Under the pieces are notes generated by a model. It was not told the origin of the DNA. It saw nothing but the letters and a program-made list of their open reading frames with translations, and searched no databases. DNA of 64,000 bases from Lutjanus erythropterus. Its lineage: Eukaryota; Chordata; Actinopteri; Lutjaniformes; Lutjanidae. The stretch spans positions 17,380,932 through 17,444,931 of the forward strand of contig CM034613.1 in the NCBI GenBank assembly GCA_020091685.1, given 5' to 3'. Below, in pieces: positions 1-12,434 of the stretch (position 1 is its first letter; each line of letters opens with the position of its first letter). The translations under genes and the position numbers were made by a program.

Positions 1-3000
1 ATTCTGTGTAGGAACAAAAACAACTCAAGTGGACCCTTCTGGCCTCTCGCCTGAAAAGTGATAAAACACAGCATCCATACAAAGTAACAGAACCTATTAA
101 ATCGTATTCTGTACGTGGGAAGTGTAAATTAGCTTGAATCTTCACTCAGAGCCAAAGCTGGCCTTATTATTCTTACAGCAGCAGAGTCATCCAAGCAGCC
201 AAACATTAAAGGGATAGTTTGTTTTTGGGCAACTGTGGTCTTCTTTCTTTTATGAGTTTGTTTCTGAGACAAACTCATTAATGTCTGGGAACCAGTGCCG
301 GCTTCCCGCAGAGGTACAACTTCTCCAACCCATGAATTTCTTCCTTCATATTGCAATTAAAAACTTTATACATACATTTTAACAATATCTTGTTTAGTTC
401 CTCCCAAATAAAACAAACGGAGGGATCCCTGAAGCAACACTGAAGGAGTGCTCTTATATCACTGTGACTGTCTTAAAAGCAGCACAACAAGCTACAAACA
501 CTGACATTTTGCCACTTTAAAGCAGAGATCAAACTGAAAAAGTATCTGCTGAATGAAAACCAAAAGTACAGGCACGCTATTTGTGGTTTTAGAGAGATCA
601 ACACTAAGTCCCAAGGTCATGAGAAGATATAAAGGGCTGGAAGGAAATCAGAGGATTTGTAACCTTTGTAATGAAGAAATTAGGTGCTTTTTTTGAAGAA
701 TGTCTTTCCTTTGTTTAAGTAACATTGTTGTACTGTAGCCCCGCCGTGCACCAGTGCTTTATTATATTGTGTTCTGTTTGTGCTCCATACCATGGTACCA
801 TGATCACGTTAATAAATTAAAAAATACAAACTTAACTTAGCATCACTTTGTCCAATATTTACACTTATTTTAGCCCGATTTTTATTCTCCACCACCTCCA
901 CTGGGAAATATCTGCTTTTAAGCTGGTAAATACTCTCACCAGTCTGTCTGCCGTTTGGTGCAGCGGGTGTGGTGTACAGTGAGCTTTTTACAGCCGTTTT
1001 TCATTCAGAAACAAGTGTGGTAAGTGTTTTAAACATGCGGTAAATGCTGAAAAGAGCCCTTAAACACGTCTCCTGTCCATCACTTTGGCTTGCTTGCTGA
1101 AAACCTATACACCTTGAGGATAAACAATCAAGCAGGACACCAACAAAAGGTCGGACAAATGCAGCTCACAGTTCTACAGCTGCTACAACCAGAAGTGAGA
1201 GGACCAACGCCACCGTTACACCACCTCTCCTCCCTGGTGTGTGGATAAACTGTGCTGAGAGATTACATGTCACAGGAATGCACGCCCTTCAACACGCAAA
1301 CATTCAGACACACCTTCGTGTTTACTTGCATTTCTCCTTATGTGTACATTAAGATGCAAGTGGCATTTGACCGTTTGCATATTATGCGAGATCCACTGCC
1401 GAAGATTTAATGGAGCTAAATAAATCACACATCACATTCTCAAGTGTCATGTTTCCAACGAGGTCATCATGTGTCCACAACGCTCTGATGTCTCCAGCGT
1501 TCCCTTCATGTCTGTGTCTGTCCTCTCCAGGTGTTGACACACACTCATCTCTACTTTAATGGCTTCATGTCTATTCGAAGATGTAAACTGTGGTGTACCT
1601 TATCACACGGACACACACACAGCTGTTCTAGCTGAGGTTTGGGATAACGCCTGCTTCTCAAAAACAACCTTTCTGGAGTGACTCATGGAGCCGAATTTTT
1701 AGGCGCAGCAGGGGGGATCCTGCACAGACTGGATAATTTCCCCCCAGCAGGTTTCTTGTTGTCATGAAGCAGCTGGGTTTTTTTAGTGTCCTACCATTTA
1801 CACCATAAGCTTGCCATTACTCATCTAGGTAAATCAAATTGGCAATAACAGCCCACGATTTCAGTTTTATTACTAATATTTGGATTTAATTGCACTCACA
1901 TTGCAAACAAGTATGTAAACACCCAAACACATTACACATCAACATTACACCAATGTGTGGTTGTTCAACGTCTTCCTCCGACACCACAGGCATGGATCTG
2001 CTGCTATAGTCTTTCCACAACATTTTGAAACCAGAGATTTGCTCCCACTCAGCCACATGAGAATTAATGAGGTCGGACACTAACTGTTGGGCAGTAAAGT
2101 CAGGCTCAGTCGGTGGTACACGGGGTCAAGTTCTTCCACGCCTAGTCTCGCATGGTCATGCCTAGCTCCACAGTTTTAGCGCCACGCCAGTGCTGGAGAA
2201 ATGCCTGGCTGAACCTTTTATCAATAGGGGGGGGAATGCTGTGGCTTGTTTGTATTTCTTTAAACCAATCGCAGCACATAGGCCAGGATGAGGGGACATG
2301 GGGGGCTCGGGGAGTTGCTTACATTCATATCAGCAGCGACTGGATCAGATAACTTGCCATTTTCAGCAGTTGCACTGCAATTACAGCACCACTCAAAAGT
2401 TTAGGCACACTTCTCAATTCAATGTTTTTCTTGATTCTTTTAGAAGAAGGTTCAGATTGTGCCAACAATGTGCAAAGCTGTCATCCAAGCAAAAGGAGGC
2501 TGTTTTGAAGAATCTAAAATATCAAAGCTTTGTACTCTTGCAGGTTGAAGGCCGCGTAGGAGAAGACCATGAGTCGACAACAAAAAGAAAAAGACTCGCA
2601 CACCGTCTCCTGCACTTAGGATGATGTTGTAATATCTTTGACTTCAAGTGCAGAAGACAGTGTGTGATGGTCTTTTTGCTGTAAGAATCACATTTTTTGC
2701 TCACTATAATTCCATGTCTCCAGTGTTAATCTGCAATGTGGAAAAATAATAATAATAATCAAGAAAAAACACTGAAGGAGAAGATGCCAACTGAAATAGT
2801 CTGCAAATGGCAGGCTTTTTCCAGCAGCCTACTGCCTATGAATTCGACTATTCCAGATCAAACTCTGCAAACAAGGACCTGGCTCTGTGCACAGGGGTAC
2901 TGTCATGTTGATCCACACACTGTTGCTGTAAAGTTGAAGGCACTGTCTTAAACAGTAATTCTATGCTCAGCTGCATAATATGGTACAAAAAAGTCCTAAA

Positions 3001-4701
3001 CATTATTTTGACAGATATCAATTACAATATGATTCATGATTAGTGGGAATGAACATTTTTGCATCACAATTTTCATTTTTACTAGAAAAAATTGTTAGAA
3101 TCATGATAATATGATATTTGTTGGGGTGTGAACCAAACAAACATGTTTTCTTACATCTGGAGAACAAGATTTGCAGGAAAGGGCATCTCTGCAGCACTGC
3201 AGTACTTCACTATAATGCTATTTTGTCACGCATTTTTACAGTTTTAGCAAAAAATTGCAGCTTTTATTATCTAGATATCACAGTTTCAATAATACTTCAA
3301 TTAACTGTGCAGCCCCATTCCACACCAGGGCACACTCACACAAACCTTGAAAGACTGTGGAGCAGATCCACTAATTACAAAAATAGACATTTTACATTTA
3401 AGCTAGGATACTTGTTGAGTTTTGTGGATTATGACTGAACGTGCAGCAACTGCGGATGGACACAATCCGACTCACCGCACTCTCTGTGTCTCTGAGTATA
3501 TGGAAGCATTTTGTCTTCTATGAAATTGAAAGCAAAAGAGACCTGGAGGAGAGCCACACTGTATGCAAGTTGTGTCCAACTAAAGTGAAATATTGTGGGA
3601 ACATAAAAAAAAAAAAACGTGAGAAACTATATGTCACGTTTCCACACACAGTTGGAGGAAAAACAGCCGGTTGTAGTTGCTGCCAACCAGAGAACAAAAG
3701 GACGAGTATACTACATTTTAGAAGCAACCACACCATGAGGAAGAATTAATGATGTCTAGAAATCAAAAAATTGGATGCATCAGGATGCAGCCTCTGATAG
3801 AAAATGACACAACACAAGAGACCAAGCCTAAACATCATCAAATACAGCATCACGATGTCTTGTCACAGCCACAGACGCACCAGGGTTACTTGAACCCATC
3901 TCATGAGGATGTCAGGCTAAAAAAGATAAGTCTAAAACACAAATGCAGTCTGGAGCATCAAGATTTCCCTTAATTGGAATCAGGGAAACCACGCAATGCA
4001 GCCCCTGACAGAAGATGACACAGAAGTATGTGGAAAGAGGCTGCGAAGCATGTATTTGATTCAGAGTCGCACATGATGTTATTACAGTGGGACAGTCAGT
4101 GTGCTGGGAAGGAGCCTGTGTTGAATGAGAGCTATAAATGAATCATCTTGAATCACAGCCGGTGATTATTTGGTCTGTTTGAGAAAGACATAAGCAAAAG
4201 ATGGCTCGGATGGATATTTAATGAGCTATCAGCTTCTAATGATGCAATCCAATTTTACTCAAGAGTCATTATTGTCTTGGGACGATGAAGTCTTTAATGT
4301 GACTGCAGAGTCTGTATTTTCTTAAAAGTTGTTTGATTTTCACTGCCTGATGGGCTCTTTTGCTCTTTCGCTCTTATTTTTTGCTTTAATCTTTCTTTCG
4401 TTTATTTTTATGATATATTTTGGTGTTGATTCTCCCTTTTTGTCAAACACTTGCTGTTATTTGTGATACTGGAGCTCTTCACAAAATTTGCTATATGTCC
4501 AATGCTCATTAGTCTCAGAAATGTTTTTATAGTTCCTTTAGTTCCTCTTGTGCTTCCTGAACACAAGTGTGCTCTACAAGAGCCATCTGCCAGACACAAA
4601 ACATCATTTTATTGAGCCACATAATAGCTAAATGGACACTTCACATACACTAAACGCATCCAAATGTAGCATAAAAACAACATACAGAATAATAAACTTA
4701 C
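1..4701. other. Part of DOK7 intron 4, no coding exon seen
   Basis: No segment resembling DOK7 exon 5 or later was found on either strand. A Tc1-like remnant lies at 2387-2790. The short open frames around 2150-3970 have no splice support or recognisable protein sequence. Confidence 0.6.
2387..2790. mobile_element. Tc1-like transposon remnant
   Basis: Carries the Tc1-like terminal phrase C-T-C-A-A-A-A-G-T-T-T-A-G-G-C-A-C-A-C and internal C-A-A-A-G-C-T-G-T-C-A-T-C. The transposase is gone. Shares a 20-base block at 2645-2664 with the remnant at 26546-26842. Confidence 0.5.
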
Positions 4702-4902
4702 AGTAACCACATCTTGTTCCTCCCTCGAACACAAATCCGTTGGGTACAGGCCCATATCTGCGCAGGTCTGGAAGGTTCCAGTGGCCGATAATAACAGGAG
4801 GGACGTCCCGGGCCAGAGCCAGCAGGTTGTTGCACAAATGAAGAGTTGCAGGTCCGCTCTCCAACTTGGTCCCTGGTAAGACTCCAACACTGAATCTGTG
4901 AA
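4702..4902 (-). CDS. DOK7: DOK7 exon 4, first part of PTB domain
   Basis: A 201-base exon from V-H-R-F-S-V-G-V-L-P-G-T to G-G-T-R-C-G-Y. The acceptor follows CCTTAG. A nearby CACAG seven bases further in was rejected because it breaks the frame. The donor is GTAAGT. It carries the three arginines (158, 159, 174) that contact the MuSK phosphotyrosine in human DOK7. Confidence 0.94.
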
Positions 4903-7900
4903 CTAAGGAAACAAAGAAACCAGCAGAACAATGAGCAAAGGCTTACAACAGAAACTTAAAAAGTCAGGCATAATCTCAATTCTCAGTTGGTTTTCAGACT
5001 TGCATTATTGCTGGATGTTCCTCACCTAAATTGCCCTTCTGGATGAGTAAATTTAGTCGAGAAACACCCATAGATCATGTCTGTCTCGCTAATGTATTGA
5101 CCTTCGCTGTAATAAGTTGTGCAGGAATGAAAATGCAGTTCAAATCATGCAAAAGCAACGGTCAATTTAGCATGAAAACTGCATGAGAAAGGGGTGACAA
5201 AAGATGATTTTTTGCTTTGATAGAAATTTGTCTGCACATGTGCATCATTTCCCAGATTAGAAAAAAAAAGTCACACATGGAGATGTGGAGAACAGCTGGC
5301 AGATCATTTCCATATATTGGCAGGAGGTAATATGAGCAAGACAGAACATTTTTGATGATGGACATTCTTCACAACCTCTTTGGGCAATATTACAGTTCAT
5401 TTATTGGTGCAGAACAAATGTCTATTAAAGATAACAGCTGACAATAAAGCTTTAACACAAAAAGCTCCAGAACAAACCTCCAACAAAGACTGACCGGATA
5501 AAGATTGTGACTGTGAATTTATTGTGTGAGTTTTTTTTTTGTTTGTTTTTGCTAAGTCTATGTTTTGATAAATTCTTGCAACATGATCACTGATATACTT
5601 CCATCAGTATAAAAAGAACATATGCATGCATGCCCATATATAATATATATATCATTAAATATATCAAGATAGACATTTCCACATGATCACAGTAAGCAAT
5701 GACGCATGGGACCATGCTACCAAAGTTGGCCCAGTTTAAAGGAAAAGTTCAAACTCTTACTCTTGCTAAGAGTTAGATAAGAAGATCAATACCTTGCTCA
5801 TGTCTGTATTAATGTTTGCAGCTGGATAGCTGCTACATCTGCACACACAGCTTTTGATGACGCTGGCTGTAAAAAGATATTTTGCCTTTGTTTTTTCCTC
5901 GCATAGGGAAAGGAGATGTTGCATCAGTTTCAGGAAAAAAAGAGGCAAAAGACTGATAAAGAGGAAGAAATTGAGCTCCTTTATGGCGTTTATTATTCTC
6001 TACAGATGCACACATAAAAATCAGGCTCACACACGTGATATGAGCACACATAAAAGCATCTTCGAGAGGGAACAATTCTGCTTTGTGTGCACAATTGTGA
6101 AACCTCATTCAATCTTATATACCCTCCATATGCATAAATAAGTTAGCGGAAGGCGTGATTGCTTGTTCGGATTCAGATCAATTTTATTATCCCACACAGG
6201 GAAATTCATTTGGTCCAGTGCTGCAGATAGAAGCCATAGAAACTGACATACACAACAAGATCATAATCATAATAAAACACACGTGATCACACCGAGACAA
6301 CTCCAAAAATGGTTTTCAGAATAGCTCAACTGGCATCCGTACAATGTCAACATGACTCCAGAAGTCACTGTGCCCAGCCAAGAAAAAGTCCAGCACATAA
6401 CACTACTATAAACTATAACTTGTTGTTTTCACTTTTCTTTTTCATGGAATCCAATTAAACAAATTGGATATAACATGTTCATCGGTGAGCTTTAGAGTTG
6501 ATGGTCGTCTGGTTACCTTTGGGCAGAACCAGGCCAGCTGTTTCTCATCATTTCCAGTCTTCATGCCAAGCTAGGCTAACTGACTGCTGGTGGTAGCTTC
6601 ATATAAACAACCAAAGTATTTCTCAAAATGTCAACATAACACTGGGGTGAGCAGTGTCATGTTGATAATGACATGTTTTTTAGTTTTAAGATTCATTCTA
6701 GGACGGCGCTGCACTGAGGAGCTGCACACTTTCACGATTAAGATTTAAGCAGCCTGGCAGTAAACAAACTGCCTCGATTTTGGTTGGAATCCATCAACAT
6801 GAAGAGTCCAGGTTGAAAATAGCTGCAGTCAGGCATACATGGGATAGAAAAAACAGCGTGCTTACACAATGATTACTTCATTCACAAATAAAAAGGAGAA
6901 ACAGCTGCACACAGAGGACGAAATCAGAGAGCTGAGCTCCGAACACAAGCCACTCAGATCTAAAGCCCAGTGCAATCAGTCAAAGCCTGTCATAAAACAT
7001 CTGTGTAATGAGTCTTTTTTTTCTTATTAATAAGAAACCAAAAGGGAAAACTGGATCCATAATCACCAAATGTGTATTTCTGCCTGCTAGTCTGAGGAGT
7101 TTTCCAGCAGCGCTTATACTTTCGCTGCACTGAGCAAACTTCTCCAGGTGAGATTGATGGGGGCGAAATGTCGGCCAGTGGCGTCATGTCATCACTCAGG
7201 TTAAGAGAGATTTATACGGTGTCACACACAACAACAACAAAAGCTCTGTGTACTGTGGCCGTCGGCCCACAGGCTGGCAGGTGACATTTCTGCTGGCTTG
7301 GACAAACTCCACTCTGTGGCATTAAACACTGGGCCACACACACACTTTTATCTAGCTCTCTCTCTAAACACACATGTAAGCCTGCATGGACACAGGTGCA
7401 TCCATACAAGCACGCACACACGTATATTTTCACACAGGGAACGACTGCAATGTAATTTGTCTTTAGCACCACGTCCTCTTCTACAATAATAACACTGTCA
7501 TTAGTAACAGGCCCCAGCTGAACAGTCCAGTGCTATTAATAGCTCATGTCTGTTTATCACTTGTATAAGTTATATAATAGATCCACACAGCAGACTGTAT
7601 ACACATCAAACTACTCTCTGCACTTGGCTATAAATTAACAATTATCTGATGTAAGAAATACACACACATGGAGACACGAACAAAGATTTATATCACAACA
7701 AGATTTCTCATCATGCCACCATTCCTGACGACAAGAAACTTGTAATTAACTTTAAAAAGTTAATGACCATCCCTGAAAATTAAAAGTTTGCATGATGTGA
7801 TCTGTTAAAAGATCTCTACCAGAGTTTTGTACATTTTGATTTGAAAATACTTTGATACTTTCTCCCCTGAGCCCAAAGATCAAAAAGTCTGTTATTTAAA

Positions 7901-10900
7901 AGTCTGCCACAAATCAATTAATGTCCATTCATTCCCTGAGTCAACGCCTACAAACATGCAGGTTGAAACACACAGACGGAGAAGCAATAATTTCCAATTT
8001 CGTTTGACATTTGAAGTTGCACAAAGAACAGTAAGTTGAGGCTTAGTTAGGAGCACATTATGACTCGTTTAACCTTTGAAACTCAAAGTTTAGGACTTGG
8101 GACTTGACTCTGAACTTGCATGTCTCGACTTTGGACTTCAGTGCAAAGACTTCTGATCTTTACCATCAGTGCTCATCAAGATACAAACTGATTTGTTTAA
8201 AATAAAGCAGATGAAACAAAAGCACATGACAGGATGATGATGACGTAGTTTTTAAGGGTCCAGTCTGTTGAATGTATCGTTGGTGTGTTTTATTCTATCA
8301 AAATCAAACAGAAGCGGAGAGTTCTTGTGCTTGAAACCCCTGTAGGCCTATTGATGTTTGGCTGGTCTGCATCTTCATTAAAACTTTTTTTATTACTTTT
8401 AATATAGCTCTTGATGTTTTAAATATAGATGAGAACACATTTTTAAATTTTACTTTTTAATCAGAGAAGCTTAAAATGCCAACAGCACTTTAGAAAATCA
8501 TTCACAAACTCAATAAAAACTACTTTAGCAACAAGCTGCACCTTGTTTAGTTGCATATCAGTACATGAATTCTTAACATATCAAGTTGCTATGTTGTTCT
8601 GGTTTTTCAAGTTTTAAAAATTCCTAATTATGCTTTTGTCTACCTCACCTTGGTTTAGAGGTTAATTATTCACGTCTTTGTTTCACGCCATGCATTGCAT
8701 GAATAAAATTAGCCGAGAAGCTGGTGAAGCTTTTCCAAAACCCTGAAGCGAGACTCTTTATCCTCCTGTGTCATGCCTTCGTTTCACTCACTGCAGGTCA
8801 AACACAGGACTAAATTCAAAATTCTGCTGATCACCTGTGAGACTTTCATAAATCAGACCCCTGGATGTATTCATGAACCTGCTGACCCCTTCCTCCCCAG
8901 GCCGGCCAGAGCTCACTGACTGTTCCCTAATCAAAAACCTAACCGTAGGGTGAAAGAGTTTTGCTGTTTTGGCCCACAGACTGCTGAATAATCTTCCTAA
9001 ACCCTACTGAAACCTGCCAGCATGATGGATGAACTAATCTGTTTGTTGAGGATTGCTCTGGCCACAGCATGATGAGGTCAAATAGGGTATTTTTTGTGTA
9101 AAATTTAAAGTAATTCACATTTCTTGAAAAGTTTTGATCGAAGAGAGTGAAGCGGATCCCCTCACCTTCTCCGAGGCTGTATCGCAGCCGGACGTCCCAC
9201 GCCTGCAGGGCCTCTTTGCTGTCGAAGCCCAGCAGAGCGGCCTGGCTCAGGCAGAGGATGGTGAGGGTGAACGCCACGCCTTCATAACACTGCCCCACTT
9301 CCAGACCGCAGATCTCCTCCAAGGTGACGCTGGCCCTCTCCTTGTTGCCCTGCGCTTTGTCCGACTTGTCTTTGTAAACCAGCAGCACGAGGCAGTCTGG
9401 AGGAGTCAGAGAGCCAGAATGAGACACAGCAAAAGCATAAAAACATCTATTTCTTATGTCTAATAGACTCTGTTCAATGTAAAGGGAAAAAAAAGCTGAG
9501 AAAACTCATAATTTTAAGGCAACTGTCTCCTCTCAATCTTACTCTTATGTTTTGAAATAAGTTTTGCCAACCTAGAAGCTTTTGTTAAGATAATTTACTT
9601 CTCTTTTTCAAAACCTGTCATTATTTGGATGAAATGGTTGCAACTAAAAATATCAACTTATTAACTATTATTCACTTTCATGAAATTAAATGACATTTGC
9701 TATCAAGTTTAAAAACTTAATTTATGCAATTTATCTTTGATATTTTACTTTTCTTCTTAAGAAAGATTAAGAATAAATTCTGTATGTCAAAAGTATTTAA
9801 ACTGAAGTTAAAATTACACTTTTGCATTAGTTCAGATATAACAGTTCCTTAAAAACAGCTGAACACTAGGGCTGCAAAACTTTGAGGATGATTTAAACAG
9901 CTGATTTATTGTTTAGTCTATAAACCAAGATTTCCCAAGGTGACATCTTTAAATTGCTTCTCATGTCCAAACAACAGTCTAAAACTGAAGTACACATCAT
10001 ATACTCTCATTAATGACAAAGAAAAGCAGCAAATCCTCACATTTAAGATGCTGGAACCAGCAAATATTTGACATTTGTGCTCGAAAAATGACTGAACCAA
10101 TTAATCGACTCCCAGAATACTTTGAAGCTAATTTTCTTTCAATTAACTAATCAATTAATCAACCTGTCGTTGCAGCTCTATTGGAAACAGAGTTAAAATC
10201 CATAATTAATTACACTGTCAAACACTAATTAGATGTATTCTGACACACAGTAGCTGTTGTAGTGTCCTCTAGTCTTTTGGCACCTTCAAACAATCAGTGT
10301 CAACTGACCAAACAAGACTCTGTGTGTGCGCGTGTGTGCGTGCGTGTGTGTACCTCTCTCCTTCACACACACACCTCTGAACCCACATAACTGAGGCATG
10401 AGCGCAGACAGCTGTGATAACACTGACATGGAAGATCTGAAGACGAACAGCACTCAACCTCAGTCTAACCTGTGGAGCATGTTAAGCTGCGCAGCACCAG
10501 ACGTGTTTCTGTTGTAACGCAATACAGCCACTTCATTGCTTTGAATCCTCGCATCTTAACCGTAAAATATAAAAAAAGGCCAGAGGTAATTGACAAATGC
10601 CAGGGTTTAGATAACCTTAAACTCCTGCTTAATAAATGTGACAGAATTACAAGCACAAATTCACTAAGAGCACATTCACGGTGCATCTAAAAATACAGCA
10701 GCATTCAGGCGATCAGTCTTTAGCACATGAACTCCAAGGATGGGAACAAATAAGGATCAATAACTTAAGAGTTTGTGGAATCATGTTCATAAATACTTTC
10801 AAAACCCATGGTTGTACATCAGCCTTTATAAACCCAAGAAAAAACTGAGTGCTTAAATTATATCAACAGACAGGTTACATAAAAATGAATGAATGAACAT

Positions 10901-12188
10901 CTGAATAGAGACCCAAAGCAGAAAACCTGTCTCTATCAGCATCTGCATGTATGTTGCCCTTTTATTTATATATATATATATATGAAATTTTACGCAAAAT
11001 TTTACAGTTTCACTGCTCAGATGTATTGCCAGATATATTGAAATCTTTTTTTTTTTTTACTAATACAATAACAGCATTGGCCCCAAAAATCCAGTACTGG
11101 TTAGCTGTTAAATTCAGTTACACATGAACACTTATTTAGATTACATGAATGAATGTTAACCCTTCTTTTACAGCCGAAATAACAGAAAAACATTGGCACT
11201 TAAATCTGCCCTTTTTAAAATGTACTCGTATCTTTTGCATTGAATTTGTACTGGGAGCTTCACAAAAACAGTTAATTTTTTACAGAGATTTAGTGAAACC
11301 ATGCTTCTTTTATCTACAAATAATTGTTTTTTTCTGCACAGAACATGGACAAAGTTTCTACAAGTTTTCTTAAATTTAACTTAAACTTAAACTTAAATTT
11401 AAGACTATTCAAGGCCTATTTCACAGCCATATTAGCAAAGAAGTATATGTACAGTTTTACATATGTTCAGCTTTAGTGGTTATTGTTTTCATAGTTTATT
11501 TTGTTTTGTAGTTGACTGAAGTTAATGCAATTTATTTTAAAAAGCCCTGTCAAAATCAAGACATTTTTGGGGCTAAAATTGAGATTTTGGTCATTTAAGT
11601 ACCTGCAGAAACACTGGCAGATTCGTCACAGGTTCACGAAGGCCGAAATACAACCGCAGTTTGTCTTCCTGAACTTAATTTCACTTCCTCTGAGTCATTC
11701 TGACCCTGATTTGACTCAGAGACAAGGCCCAGGTCCTGATATAACAACACAAACTGGGTCTCATCAGCTCTGACGGGACCGTGAAACTGAAAACACACGC
11801 CGGACACACAGAGCACACCGCACCTGATGCGTGCAACTCACTAGCTTCCTGTGCTCACTGTTGCGCAGCTAACATGCGCATTTATTTGTTTGCCCACTGC
11901 ACACATTAACACCTCTTCATATGTAGCAATAAATTAATGTAAAATGTATCAAACTGGTAAAAGTCGGTGTGTTTTTACCTGCTACAGGCGACGGCTTCCG
12001 GAGGACGAGCCACCTAGTTTTCCACTGTGGGAGGAAACAAAAGTAGAGAGAAACTTTTTTTAAGCACAGATGAAAGTGCGCAGGGATACTTGTTCTGTCA
12101 CATATCCGTCAGCATATTTAGTGAAGCTAAACACCTTTTTTCCATCTCTGAGTCTGGCATATCCCTCCACGACAACAGAATCCGTCAT
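4702..12188 (-). CDS. DOK7: DOK7, exons 1-4 (5' part of gene; rest lies left of window)
   Basis: Cytoplasmic adaptor that binds and activates the muscle kinase MuSK at the neuromuscular junction. Four exons join in frame: 12135-12188, 11979-12024, 9166-9396 and 4702-4902, giving 177 codons plus one base. These lengths (54, 46, 231, 201) equal those I recall for human DOK7. Residues 4-109 are the PH domain, with a conserved V-Y-K-D-K and E-I-C-G-L-E. Residues from about 105 begin the PTB domain, with C-N-N-L-L-A-L-A-R-D, L-R-R-Y and G-G-T-R-C-G-Y. Arg158, Arg159 and Arg174, the phosphotyrosine contacts in human DOK7, keep the same numbers. The rest of the PTB domain and the C-terminal tail are not in the window; I looked for human exon 5 left of 4702 and saw nothing. 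Identity is supported by protein match and by HGFAC and RGS12 next door. Confidence 0.95.
4903..9165. other. DOK7 intron 3
   Basis: A 4.3-kb intron without recognisable exons. It holds AT-rich simple sequence near 5640-5660 and a likely LINE 3' tail fragment at about 6175-6235. Confidence 0.7.
6175..6235. mobile_element. Possible LINE 3' tail fragment
   Basis: The sequence around T-T-A-T-C-C-C-A-C-A-C-A-G-G-G-A-A-A-T-T resembles the conserved 3' tail of common fish retroposons. Only this short stretch is recognisable. Confidence 0.3.
9166..9396 (-). CDS. DOK7: DOK7 exon 3, core of PH domain
   Basis: A 231-base exon beginning inside the codon for Asp of D-C-L-V-L-L-V-Y-K-D-K and ending R-L-R-Y-S-L-G-E. 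The acceptor is CTCCTCCAG and the donor GTGAGG. It encodes most of the PH domain, used for phosphoinositide binding and dimer formation. Confidence 0.95.
9397..11978. other. DOK7 intron 2
   Basis: A 2.6-kb intron. It contains one full copy of the dispersed 0.3-kb family at 9867-10180, a short TA run near 10969-10983, and otherwise unremarkable AT-rich sequence. Confidence 0.7.
9867..10180. repeat. Dispersed 0.3-kb family, copy 1
   Basis: Begins TAGGGCTGCAA and ends C-G-T-T-G-C-A-G-C-T-C-T-A, so the ends are inverted relative to each other. Shares C-A-C-A-T-T-T-A-A-G and T-T-A-A-T-C-G-A-C with the other copies. The family is familiar from percomorph genomes. Confidence 0.65.
11979..12024 (-). 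CDS. DOK7: DOK7 exon 2
   Basis: A 46-base exon encoding W-K-T-R-W-L-V-L-R-K-P-S-P-V-A and one base of the next codon. The acceptor follows TCCCACAG and the donor is GTAAAA. It is too short to be found as an ORF and was located by its PH-domain sequence. Intron 1 is only 110 bases. Confidence 0.93.
12135..12188 (-). CDS. DOK7: DOK7 exon 1 coding part
   Basis: Start codon at 12188-12186 on the minus strand. It encodes M-T-D-S-V-V-V-E-G-Y-A-R-L-R-D-G-K-K, the beginning of the PH domain, and is followed by a GTGTTT donor. The 18 codons equal the human first coding exon in length and resemble it in sequence, which decides this start. Confidence 0.9.
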
Positions 12189-12207
12189 CTTCAGTCATGG
12201 TTCCTGA

Positions 12208-12338
12208 CAGCTGCACAGTCGCTGCCTGAATGAAGGGTCACTTTCAAAATAGCTGCTGCTGCTCTCTGCTTCACTGAGGGGCGACAACTCGCCCCCAGCG
12301 AGGAGGAAGGCACATGGAAAATGGCCTGACCACCACTC

Positions 12339-12371
<33 letters not shown>

Positions 12372-12434
12372 GTGTGTGTCTGTGCACCAGCCAACCGACC
12401 ATGCTGCTGCCACCTGGACTGATTACACCACCTG
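12208..12434 (-). promoter_or_regulatory. E-box group upstream of DOK7 start codon
   Basis: CAGCTG lies at 12208-12213, and CACCTG at 12411-12416 and 12429-12434, that is 20 to 246 bases upstream of the DOK7 ATG. Myogenic bHLH factors bind CANNTG sites and DOK7 is a muscle gene. Use of these sites is inference; such hexamers also occur by chance. Confidence 0.35.
12341..12367. repeat. TCTG tetranucleotide microsatellite
   Basis: About seven units, 150-180 bases upstream of the DOK7 start codon, between two E-boxes. Confidence 0.9.

Noticed and set aside
3518-3736. 72-codon minus frame considered as DOK7 exon 5
   Set aside because: No match to the expected PTB sequence F-L-F-D-C-I-V-R-G, so exon 5 is taken to lie outside the window.
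4896-4902. Alternative acceptor CACAG for DOK7 exon 4
   Set aside because: It would break the frame with exon 3; the TTAG site seven bases upstream restores V-H-R-F and the 201-base length.
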